Of a stretch of 64,000 bases of DNA, positions 1 through 10,721 are shown piece by piece (within the stretch, counting starts at the first letter, position 1; every line of letters starts with the position of its first letter). Under the pieces are notes generated by a model that did no database searches, was not told the origin of the DNA, and saw nothing but the letters and a program-made list of their open reading frames with translations. The stretch is from Nemophila menziesii (taxonomy: Eukaryota; Streptophyta; Magnoliopsida; Boraginales; Hydrophyllaceae): contig JARWIR010000018.1 in NCBI GenBank assembly GCA_029959085.1, positions 18,165,001 to 18,229,000 on the forward strand, in the 5' to 3' direction. The translations under genes and the position numbers were made by a program.

Positions 1-655
1 CACATTGAATCGTACGTGTCCGTCTTGGACTATCATGATCAACTCACCATTCTCAACATCTATTAGTGTACGCCCCGTGGCTAAGAATGGTCTACCCAAG
101 ATGATGGGGACATTCTTATCCGCGTCGTAGTCAAGAATAATAAAATCACAAGGAAAAATAAAAGTACCAGCTTTAACTAAAACATCTTCAATTTTACCTA
201 CTGGTCAGGAGAGGGAGCGATCTGCCATTTGTAATACCACAGAAGTGGGTACTACCTCTCCGATATTAAGCTTCTCGAACAGGGATCTTGGCATGAGATT
301 GATACTCGCGCCAAAATCACATAATGCTTTCCCGGTCCAATTGTCTCCAATACCAATGGGAATCGTAAAACTTCCGGGATCTTCTAGCTTCGGTGGTAAC
401 TTGTTTTGACAAATAGCACTACACTCCACAGGCAATCCAATTGTTTCCCCAGTTTCTAAACTTAGTTTGTTAGAAAGAATGCCCTTCATGAATTTCAGAT
501 ATTTCGGCATTCTCTTGAGAGCTTCTACAAACGGCATACTAATGTCTAACTTGCTCACCATGTCAAGGAACTTCTTGAATTCTTGGTTATTGTCCTTTTT
601 CTTGACACGTGAAGGGTATGGTCTCGGGTTCTTTACCAAGAGGATCAAGATGTAA
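1..655 (-). pseudogene. Ty3/Gypsy gag-pol fragment, aspartic protease region
   Basis: Minus-strand coding remains of an Athila/Tat-type Gypsy polyprotein. The frame from about 640 down to 205 carries the linker typical of these elements (FVEALKRMPKYLKFMKGIL, then NKLPPKLEDPGSF) and the retropepsin active site CDFGASINLMP, where D is the catalytic residue. An in-frame TGA at 205-207 stops it just after LQMADRSLS. The same frame stays open from there to position 1 with protease-like content, including an [11 protein letters not shown] block, so the TGA looks like a single point mutation in a longer pol. Upstream of about 655 the reading frame loses family character, and plus-strand element sequence begins. 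Reverse transcriptase and integrase would lie left of the window. Confidence 0.85.
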
Positions 656-1678
656 ACGCGTCCAGCACCGGTATGCCGCCGATATGGCTGGTATGTCGGC
701 GCTAGGTCGGATTTGAAGAGTTTTAATCCTATTTTACTTCTTACCTTATCAAGAATCAACCCTAGCCTCCTCTACACGGAAATTTCAGACCCAAACACTA
801 TAAATACACCTTGAAGCTTGTACAAACCTCCACAATTAACACAACAACATTAATAATCCTCTCCTCCATCTTCCATAAACACAAGTCTTCATCAAATTCA
901 TCACACTAAACCATAAAACACCATCAAGAACATCAAGCTTTCAAGATTTCTTCCAAGATTCATCAAGAAACCTTTCTCTTTCATCAAATCCAAGCAACAA
1001 AATCAAGCCATACCATTCTATCTTAATTTTTAATTCATCCTTGGTGTAACTTGAGTTGTGGGTAAATCAAACATGACAAACAGAACTGATGCTATGGATT
1101 TCAAGAGAAGGTGTACCATCCTAGGGAAGAACAAAGGATTGCCTGGAGCTACCATTGAAAAGCCTATCAATCTTGATGAGGCTAATGAAGAATCAAAAAA
1201 AGAGGCACCAGCACAACCACTACCAAATAAATTAACTGCTAGGATGTCTGTACCATCAAAGCCTATGAAAAAGACAAAGATTCATGATCAAGGTTCTTCT
1301 ACTTCTTCTTCTAAGGATAATTCTTGTATTCCCCCATGGGCTCTTAAATTACAACATGAATTTGAACGTTTACGAGAAGAAAACAGAGAACTTTGGGTGG
1401 AAATTACACAGATTAATTCAAAGTTGGAAGAGGTGGCTACGAACATGGATATTGACAATTATTCTTCTCCTTCTTCTTCGGAGAAGGAGGACATAATGGA
1501 TCTTTATGGCCAGCCGGGTACACCACTCTAATTCTCCTTCTTATTTGCTTGTATGCATTAGGTAGTTTAGTTTTAATTTTATTTTATTGAGTCTTTTTCG
1601 AGTCGTGGGAACACGACTCACTTTTGAGTTGGGGTGGGGATTCGTCGTCATCATCTTCTTTTTGTTTTTGCATAAAAT
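656..1678 (+). mobile_element. 3' internal region of a plus-strand Gypsy element
   Basis: Non-coding leader, small ORF and purine-rich tract of a plus-strand Athila-like element. A TATAAATA box near 799 precedes a C/A-rich leader and the ORF at 1073. After the ORF comes a GAGTCGTGGGAACACGACTC inverted repeat (about 1598-1620) and the tract TTGAGTTGGGGTGGGGA (about 1624-1640). The reverse complement of this arrangement recurs near 39751-39800 in another family member. Homology to the element continues after the inserted LTR, at 3135-3695. Confidence 0.65.
1073..1531 (+). pseudogene. Env-like (third) ORF of Athila-type element, shortened
   Basis: Open frame of about 152 codons, starting at an ATG that begins MTNRTDAMDFKRR. 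The start is supported by the minus-strand relative, where a corresponding ATG at 41134 begins MTKRTE. The C-terminal part has a proline-tryptophan motif (PPWALKLQHEFERL) followed by a heptad-like coiled coil (about residues 105-135) and an acidic serine-rich tail. The other copy likewise ends in a coiled coil (EEAQTFLANDVAQIKEN). Position between pol and the 3' LTR matches the env-like ORF of Athila elements, but it is far shorter, so internal deletion is likely. No signal peptide or membrane segment is visible. Function unknown. Confidence 0.5.
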
Positions 1679-3129
1679 TTAATGAATAAGTAGAATTCGT
1701 TCCTCAAAGACTACGAAAGTTAGAGAAAACTTATGCAAATATTCAAGTGCAAATATTAAAAGGCTAGAATAAATAATACGCGAGAAAATAAAAAGGGAAA
1801 AGATTCGTATGCTTGAAAAACTCAAAATTAACTAATAGATTAAAAGACAGAAAATTAAATAACAGAGATAAGCAAGTAGTATGAGAGTTTAGCTCGAGAT
1901 ATTAGCAAGTAATCCCCACTAGTTTTGGTTATTCTATCGTCTAAGGGTGAATTATGTATTATGAAATAATCAGGACTCTAAATTCCCATACCTTAGACCT
2001 TGAGAGTGACTAAGGGGGATACAGACACATCATGAGGCAGCCTAAACCTAGGGTAATCAAGCGCCACCAAGACCCTAAGCAATTCAATTCCAAACATGAT
2101 GATAGTGGTGAAAACATACCCTAATAATTATCTAGTTAGGTTGATTTGTCAGGTCTAAACCTTATTCTAGACGTTATGTGGTGTTTCAATAGTTAAACAC
2201 CCAGCTAAGGTGATCATCTAACTACTATTAAGGTAATCATATACGTTGCGCACCGCAAGGAAAAGACAATTAATCAAAACACATAAACAGAACATAAAAC
2301 ATAAATTCCAATTAAATACCATAGTATCCCAAATCAAATAAAAAAACTAGGGTTCATACATAATTGCTAAATCTCAAGCTAAAAGTAAATTAGTTCATAC
2401 TAGAGAAAGAAAAGAAAGAAATTACAAATTTAACGATAGAAGAAAGCATGATATGGTGTTCAGCTCCTTCCAGACTTCTTCTCTTGTGTTGCAGCTTCCT
2501 CTTGGCTTAAGGTTTTGCCAAGGATGATTTTTCTAATGATAATAGGTTGTATTTATAGTGTATAGGAAGATCTAATCGTTTTCTTGAAGGAAAAGATAAG
2601 TGTTGGACTCCAAGCCCAACTCAAATTCGTAGCCCAAAAATATGGAATCAGCCCCGTTTTTGTTTTGGTCCTAGCAGCTTCAATACTCGTCCGTTTGACG
2701 CGTATGAGTAGTCGAAATTCATCGTCTCGGAAAGATCTTTAACTTTGCTCTTGACCGTTTCTCCAGATTCCTCTCCGATTTTGATATATAAGCTGATTTG
2801 TGGTCGTAGGTGCTGGAATTCATATTTATGGCAGCTTTTCTTGTTCCATGTTTTTAGCTTTTACTTCCTTATCTTCAATTTCCATGTTTATCTCTTTCCA
2901 TATCTCTTAGTCTTTGACTTGGAATCTAATTAATATCTATAATTATCTTTAAAGCTTCACACTAAATAAATAATTAAACCCAATATGCTCTAAAAACAAT
3001 AATTTACTAAATCAAGACTCAAAATAGGAAAGTGTAGCAAATCATGTGAAAATCGACCTATTAACTAATAAATATAACTAAAATGATGTCTCCAAGTAGG
3101 ATTATTTCATGACAAATAGGGAGACATCA
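1679..3129 (-). repeat. LTR copy a of the TGATGTCTC family, 3'-truncated
   Basis: Reverse complement of the family LTR, starting (minus strand) at TGATGTCTCC, position 3129. It matches the plus-strand LTR at 11679-12960 throughout but stops about 110 bp short of the family 3' end. It lies inside internal sequence of the plus-strand element, which resumes at 3130. The pentamer ATTTA is present at 1677-1681 and 3130-3134. This could be a target duplication or microhomology at a deletion, because the LTR 3' end is missing. Confidence 0.85.
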
Positions 3130-3134
3130 ATTTA

Positions 3135-3695
3135 GTTGAGTATATCATCATGAAAAAGGTTTTAATTGGGATTATTGGGATGCAAATCAAAAGCATAAAA
3201 AATTGGGTTAAGTGAAAACTCAAGCTCTAGGGCGATTCGTTGATGGCTAGTGAGGAGGGAGCCAAAAGCTCACTTTTCAATTATCCAAATATACCACACC
3301 GTCCCTAAGCCAAGTTATAACCAAAGACCTTAGAATTTCTAGCTACTTGGTGGAGAAATAATTGAGCTATTAGGTAATAGGTAAGTGGACCATTGAATTC
3401 TATAATAGGACCTATAAACAACCTATATCCATCAGCATGAACTAAGTTATCAACCTCTCCTTCTGGCATTGCGAAATTAATCTAGACTTGAATTCATGGA
3501 TTGTTGATTATATGTGTATTAAGCATACTTGTGCATTATTTATTGAGCATTAATACATGAGACTTTTTAGATATTTATGCTTTAGGATCATTCATTATGT
3601 TCTGTTCTTATTCTCCTCCGACTTCTTCTTCTTGACTTCCCTACTATTCTTTATTTTTATTGTACCGTGACGATACAACTTTGAGTTGGGGGTCT
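3135..3695 (+). mobile_element. 3' untranslated internal region and polypurine tract of Gypsy element
   Basis: Non-coding internal DNA between the env-like ORF and the 3' LTR. It contains the family block CTAGTGAGGAGGGAGCC near 3247-3263, whose reverse complement recurs near 38795 in the minus-strand element. It ends with the polypurine tract TTTGAGTTGGGGGTC (about 3680-3694), immediately followed by the LTR start TGATGTCTCC at 3696. Confidence 0.75.
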
Positions 3696-4302
3696 TGATG
3701 TCTCCCTATTTGTCATGAAATAATTTCTACTTGGAGACATCAGTTTATTTGTATTTATTAGTTTATAGGTCGATTTTCACATGATTTACTACACTTTCCT
3801 ATTTTGAGTCTTGATTTAGTAAATTATTTCTTTTAGAGCATATTGGGTTTAATTATTTATTTAGGGGGGTGTATTCAACAGGGAGTCTGTTGGATTTTTT
3901 TGGACTTTTAAAAGTCCATAGACTTCGCAGACTTTCCAGACTCCATAGATTTTAATGGAGTTTGACGGGTTCGTTTTAATACTATATAAAGTTTGACGGA
4001 TTCTTATTATTATTTTGAAACTATTCTCGGTTTTGGGGACAATGGTTGTGTGTTTGTGAGCGTGATCAGCGGCTATGTGGCCTATGTTCTTTCTATTGTG
4101 GGTGAAACTTGTTTTGTTTGGTTTGCAGTTTGTATTTGTTTGGTAAAATTGTTTCATAAGATTCGGATGTTTTCTAAAGTGATGCTGTTAAATTAGTAGT
4201 TTATATCAATTTTAAATTAGCCAAAAAAAAGGTAGGTCTCATAGATCTTTTGCACACATATCCTGATTGAAATTGTTTACCTTTTCCTTTTTTACTAGTA
4301 TG

Positions 4303-4516
4303 GAGAATTGTTTTAAAAAAAACACAGCCACAAACATTGAAATAAAGAATAGAAAAATTAGTACATGTATACTCATGCACATGAAAAAAAAACCTCACGT
4401 TACAGGGAACAATTTTTGCAGCAGAGTATTGAGAATTGTTTACGAAAAAAAGTACACAACCGAAAACTTTGAAATAAAAAGAATAGAAAAATTAGCACAT
4501 GTATACTATGTACATG
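4303..4516. repeat. 128-bp direct repeat inside the Harbinger element
   Basis: The block starting GAGAATTGTTT and running through GAATAGAAAAATTAG to a GTATACT stretch occurs at 4303-4384 and again at 4431-4516, an offset of 128 bp. The LINE inserted at the end of the second copy. Sequence following the first copy (AACCTCACGTTACAG) resembles what follows the LINE at about 10800, so the duplication originally extended further. Confidence 0.7.
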
Positions 4517-4752
4517 GATCTCATGGGCCGCCGTGATTGAATTATGAAATTCTCTCCTCCCTCTCTCCTCACTAAAAATACATAACTTTTACATTCCTTT
4601 GAAAAAATACATCAAATCTTTCCTTTCCCTAACCTATTATCATCCAAAATCTCTAAATTTTGGGTGATTCCGAAGTTGATCTAGTGTTTTCCCTATCAAA
4701 CTCTTCACAAACACTAAATCTTCAACCCTTTTCCTCTTTCTTCACCATCACA

Positions 4753-6539
4753 ATGGACTTTTATGCTCCATCTCACCCTTTAGCAAACAATGATGCCCTT
4801 ATCATTACACCTGATAACAACTCAAAATACAAACAAGCCAAAGAGCTCAAGCTCGTAGTTAGATTATTATCAACTGATAAGGTTAACAACCTCTTTATTA
4901 AAAATCACATCAACAAATACTGGGATTTACAAGAACAAGTAGATGTCGAAAGAAATGCTACAAACACTTTCATTGTCAAGTTCAAAAATGAAGATGATAT
5001 CAGGAAAGTATGGGAACAAAGACCTTGGACCTTACAAGGTAAACATCTTGCAATTAAGGAGTATAAAAATGCAGAGGACAATAGAGTTACTCATACAACA
5101 GTCTGGCTACAGCTGAGAGGAGTCCCAGTTATCCTACTTACTAACCACTGTATTGATAAAATGATGAACTACTTTGGCAAAGTTCATGAAATTATCCTAC
5201 CGAAAGAGATCAACATAGATGAAAACTCGGTTACTAAAGTTCAAATAGACTGGAAATTAACATCACCTCTATGCTCGGGTATAAATTATTGGGAAACAGA
5301 ATCTACAGCTACATGGATCAAATTTACCTACGAAAATATTGGTCAGGTATGCTATGGCTGTGGGCTTTTTGGCCATGAAGAAATAAACAAGAGCTTCAAA
5401 TGTCAAAACCCTAAAGTTACGCCTAAACTAGGTGCGTGGATCAAAACCTTTACTAGAGGTCCAACACCAATCAACCTAGTTAAAATCAACAATTACAAAA
5501 GGAAAAGCACCAACCACAAATTAGATTCAAAGAAATTACCAGCAAAAGACCAAGATTGTAACAACTCGGTCATACAAGAAAGCATCAAACTCAGCAACAA
5601 ACTCAGTAACGGTAACGGTAACGGCGAGAGTACCACGTGCTCTATTTTCAAATTTGGTACGAATCAAACAAAAGACGAAGGTAAAGGACGATTAGTGGAG
5701 AGTGGTACTGAAGGAGCAAAGGACGACAATGGAGAGGTCCTTTATTTGTCTGATATGGTTATGAAAGAGAAGAAAAGTGAACCGAGTTTATTATTAGAAA
5801 AAGAAAAGAATTTGGCCAAGCTGGCCCATTCTTTTGTTAATAAAACTAACAGCCCACCAGCCCATATGAATAATATTGTATTTGGGTCATACACAGCCCA
5901 ACACAACTTATCAAGAGCCCAAATGTTATTCTACCCAACACATCAAAACCCAACCCAACCCCACCCTCTAACCCACACTCTAACTCAAAGCTTAACAAAT
6001 CTACCCCTCCATCATCAGAACAAAACAACCCTAAATCCCCAAAATCGTCTTCTCAATCCGAACCCTCTTCTCCACCCCCCAAAATCTCAGATGCACCACC
6101 ACACCAAAAATCCCCAACCTCTAATGATTTCACCACCCCTCAACCTTCTATACCAGTCAATTTCCCCATTTCTTTCTCAACAACAGCTTTATTCAGAGAG
6201 AGTGTGAACATTGAAGGCTCACACAACTACATTATGAAGAAAAAATTCTTTGGAGAGTCAATCAATAGAACATCAATCAAAGCTAAAAGCTCAAATGTTA
6301 TTAAATTCATCTCAACACAGTCTAATGATAAAAGACAACAAACTCTGTGGGGTGCTAGAAAAGGTGAAGCTAAAGAGATGGAAGTCCCGATTAGTAACAG
6401 TCCTACTCCGATGATTAATGAGGAGAATATAAGAGATATTGGTATTGATAACACTAGTAACTCGGGTAAAAAGAAGGAACAAGATCAGGCTACAAAGGTT
6501 TGCGGGGTTGTCCATGAACAACCCCAACCCTCTCAATGA
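4753..6539 (+). pseudogene. LINE A ORF1 (DUF4283 / zinc-knuckle RNA-binding protein), one frameshift
   Basis: Gag-like RNA-binding protein of the LINE ribonucleoprotein. The start at 4753 (MDFYAPSHPLA) is chosen because LINE B begins its ORF1 with MDFFASSHPLA. The DUF4283 domain covers about residues 25-130 (VWEQRPWTLQGKHLAIKEY). A CCHC-type knuckle CYGCGLFGHE follows near residue 200; its last cysteine is displaced. The tail is rich in P, S and N. The first frame ends at 6207, but from about 5950 the natural reading lies in another frame (SSEQNNPKSPKSSS onward), reaching a TGA at 6537-6539. So there is one single-base shift in a C-rich stretch around 5940-5965. Confidence 0.88.
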
Positions 6540-9500
6540 TACAACTATCCTGGAACTGTCAAGGTATTGGCAACACCTTGACAGTCCAGACCCTAGCTGA
6601 TATGACGGCAAATATCAGCCTCAGGTACTATATCTTTCTGAAACTAAGAACACTTATTCTACTGTTAAGAAACTTGAGAAAATTATTAACATGACCCTTC
6701 TTGATACGGTTGAACCCGTGGGCCTAAGTGGGGGGCTAGCTATTTTTGTTAAAAACAACTTTGAAGTCTCGATTATTAATAAATCCATTAATCATATAAA
6801 TTGCCTCATTAAAGATGAGGGTATTTTATCTTATACAACCTTTGTTTATGGTGCCCCCTTAGACAAAAATAAGGAAGAATGTTTAAAACTGTACTCTAAT
6901 TGTAAACCCACTAATGACTCACCTTGGCTTCTTATGGGCGATTTCAATAACATTAGATACACCTCGGATAAAAAAGGGGGGAATAATAATATTACTAAGT
7001 ACATGAACATGTTTAATGGCTTTCTGAAACATCACAAACTAGATGAAATAATTACTAAAGGCTGTAAATTTTCGTGGACTAATAAGCGTAGTAATCAAGA
7101 AATGATAAAATCTTTTATTGATAGAGCTTTTAGTAACAAACAATGGGGGGATCTTTACCCTACAGCTTGGGTGGCCCTACTACCTGCCATAGGCTCTGAT
7201 CACTCCCCTCAAGTGCTTATACTAAATGATAATCATGTTAAAAAAGATAGACGCTCCTATTTTGAAAACAGTTGGATTGAGGAAACTGAATGCCTGAATA
7301 TTATTAAAAAAGTATGGGAAATGAAAAAAACACCTCAAGGCCTAATTAGAAATGCCCTCACCCATAAGCTAGAAAAATGTAAAACCCTCCTTACTAAATG
7401 GAGTAAAAAAAAGTTCAACAATAATAAAAAAATGATAGACAAACATATTAAAGAACTAGAGAGGATTTATAACAACCCCCATACTAAAGAATGGAATGAA
7501 TACAATAACATTATAAAGAAAGTGGAAGAAATTTGGAAAAAAGAAGAAGATTTTTGGGCTTCTAGGTCTAGAAACCTCTGGCTTAAAATGGGGGATAAAA
7601 ATACCTCCTTCTTCCATGCCTCTACTAAGGAAAGAAGGAAAATTAATACTATCAATAGGCTACTCACGGAAAATGATAATTGGGTAGAAAAGTTCACTGA
7701 TATTAAAATGGAAATTAAAAATTACTTTAATAACATCTTTAAGTCAGTTGGAGTAAGAAACTATGAACCCATTCTAGCTTGTGTTCAACCCATTATAACT
7801 GAAAATATGAATATAAATCTCAACAAAAAATTGGAAATTAAGGAGATAGAAGATGCTATCAATGATCTTGGAGCTAATAAAGCTCCAGGACCTGACGGTT
7901 ATCCTGGTATTTTCTACAAAAAATATTGGAACATTATTAAATTGGATGTTATAAAAGTCATTAACAATTTTTGGTATAATGAAGGATCTCTTGATGATAT
8001 TAATAACACCTTCATCTCACTTATACCAAAAATACCCAAACCTATTAATATTAAACATTATCGACCCATCAGCTGTTCTAACTTCATTTACAAAATCATC
8101 GCAAAAATCCTGGTTAACAGATTGCAACCGGTTTTAAATGTCTTGATTGATGAAAATCAATCGGCATTTATACCAGGAAGGCACATCCAGGAAAACACAA
8201 TGGTTGCTCATGAAATTATTAACTTTATTAGAAATAAAAGAGACACTAAGAAATATCTCTTATCTATTAAAACCGACATACAAAAAGCTTACGAAAATGT
8301 TGAATGGGATTGTCTAAATGACATAATGATTAAGATGGGCTTTAACACCATGTGGGTAAATAAAATTATGAGGTGTGTTAACTCTGTGTCTTACTCGATT
8401 ATTATTAATGGATCTCCAGTGGATATTGACAAACCTCAAAGAGTTTTGCGCCAGGGAGACCCCCTATCGCCTCTTTTATTCGGTATTACAACCCAGCTAC
8501 TCTCTATTCTTATTAAAAATAAGAAAGAAAATGGTACTATGTAAGGTATTAAAATTGCAAAGTTGGCCCCATCTGTTACACATCTACTTTTCGCAGATGA
8601 TAGCATATTTTTTATGAATGTTAATAACATTGAAATTGAAAGCTTTAAAGATGTGATTAATAAATACAGTTTAGCTACTGGTATGAAACTTAACCTTAAT
8701 AAATGTGGCATAAAGTTTAGCCCAAATACACCAGACTTTATTCAAAATCTCTACTCTAAAAAACTTAATATGCCCATTACAAACAATCTTGGAAACTACT
8801 TGGGCCTACCCTCAGAATGGAGCAGATCCAAAGTGAAGGATCTTAACTCCCTTGTTGAGAAAAATTTACAAAAAACCGAGAACTGGAAGAACCTCTTTCT
8901 ATCCTCGGCTGGTAAAGAAATCCTTATAAAATCTGTGTTACAAAGCTTACCTAATTATTATATGTCTTCTTACCTCATACCCCAAAAAATTTGTGACCTC
9001 ATTACCTCAAAAATCTCCACCTTTTGGTGGGGTAGCAATGGTAAGAAAAAGGTCCACTGGGAAAAATGGGAAAATTTGACCAAAAGCAAACATTCAGGTG
9101 GGCTGGGTTTTAGGGATTTACACCTTATGAATCTAGCCCTTTTAGGAAAACAGGCGTGGTATCTTATCAATAAACAAGACTCTCTCCTTTTCAAAGTACT
9201 TAAAGGTAAATACTTCCCTAATAACTCATTTCTTGATGCTCAGATAGGCTACTCACCCTCCTGGGGTTGGAGAAGTATATTGAGTGGAAGAGATATTATT
9301 AAAGATAAAATCCATTGGAAGATAGGTGATGGTAACACCATTAATATACATAAATATAAATGGATTACCAACACTAATGAAGTTATTAAACCAATACATG
9401 ATATAGCTATTAATGTGAAAGATCTAATGAATAGTAATGAAAGAAGATGGAATGAAAATCTTATCAAGGATGAATTTAATTCTGAAATTGCTAGTAAAAT

Positions 9501-10721
9501 ACTTAAAACTTTCATTCCTTTCTCAGGAGGGAAAGATATACCTTGTTGGACCCTTGATCAAGATGGTATATATACTGTCAAAAAATGCTACCAACGTCTT
9601 AAACAAGAACAAGAAAGTAAAAACAATATTAAAGGTAATAATAAACCTTCAGCTTCACATCATATCCCTACTGACTTGTGGAAAATGATGTGGAACTTAA
9701 AAATTGCCCCTAAAGTTAAAAATTTCATGTGGAGGGCACTTAAGAATCTGTTACCTACCAATGAAAATGTGTATAAAAAAAGGCTATCAATTCTCCTTTA
9801 TGTGATATTTGTAACACTGAGATAGACAACACTGAACATTTATTACTAAATTGTGAATGGACAAGAGCTATTTGGCTTGATTCTGAGTTTAATCTTCATA
9901 CTTGCAACCAGAGTTCAACTAGATTGGACTCTTGGATGGCAATTATTCATGAAGGATTGAAAAGTCAAAAAACTTATATTCATGGTATGGAAAAGCTTTG
10001 TATGCTGCTATGGCACATTTGGAAGGCAAGAAATGATTATAAGTATAAACATATAAAACTTGACCTTTCCATGGTGCTTAAGAAAGCTAATTGCGAGTGG
10101 GCTGAATACAAAAATAATAATTTTCCTAAGGATGTTATTAATAAACTAAAGGAAAATACAAAAGTTACAAAAAACCCTCCCCTATCCCATGTGGAAGATA
10201 ATAACAGTAAAGGGATACAAAATGATGAAAGGTGGATTCCCCCACCTAAAAATGTTATTAAATTAAATTGTGATGCTGCCTTTATTGATAACAAAGCGGC
10301 AATATCTTGTGTTAGCAGGGACTATCTTGGAAAAGTTTTGAATTGCAATGCTTGGGACGTGAATGCTGATTCTCCAATTGAAGCTGAGGCTCTAGGTATA
10401 CTTAAAGCTTGCTTAATTGCCCGTGATTTGAAAGATTCAAGGACGATTATTGAAAGTGACTGCCAAAGAGTGATGCTTCCTTTAGAGTTAAACAATTTTA
10501 TTCATATTCCCAAAATTTGTAATATTATTAAGAGTATCTACTTTATTTCTGAAATTTGTAACCCTATCTTCAAATGGATTAGTAGAGATAGAAATTTGTT
10601 AGCCGATGGAGTAGCCAAGAGTAAGCTTCGTAGCAACACCCTTGGTCCACATTTGTGTGGAAACTCTAGTAGGTTAGGTTTATCTTCCGAAACTGAAGCC
10701 TATCCCTCGGGTATAGGCTGA
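6536..10721 (+). pseudogene. LINE A ORF2: endonuclease, reverse transcriptase, RNase H (broken)
   Basis: Enzyme for target-primed reverse transcription. The ATG at 6536 overlaps the ORF1 stop as ATGA and begins MIQLSWNCQG, the start of the APE-type endonuclease, which continues through LMGDFNNI and GSDHSP (about 6930-7205). The reverse transcriptase has NKAPGPDGYPGIFYKK (about 7876), the RQGDPLSPLLF block (about 8450) and the catalytic FADDS (about 8590). A zf-RVT domain (about 9660-9870) and RNase H (NCDAAF..., EAEALG, ESDC, LADGVAK; about 10265-10620) follow. Lesions: a one-base loss near 6610, an in-frame TAA at 8542-8544 just before FADD, and a one-base loss near 9790. Each looks like a single recent mutation or sequencing error. 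Confidence 0.92.

Noticed and set aside
3861..4196. Small frames on both strands near the left Harbinger end, considered as transposase remains
   Set aside because: No DDE or Myb-like motif and the frame includes the terminal repeat itself.
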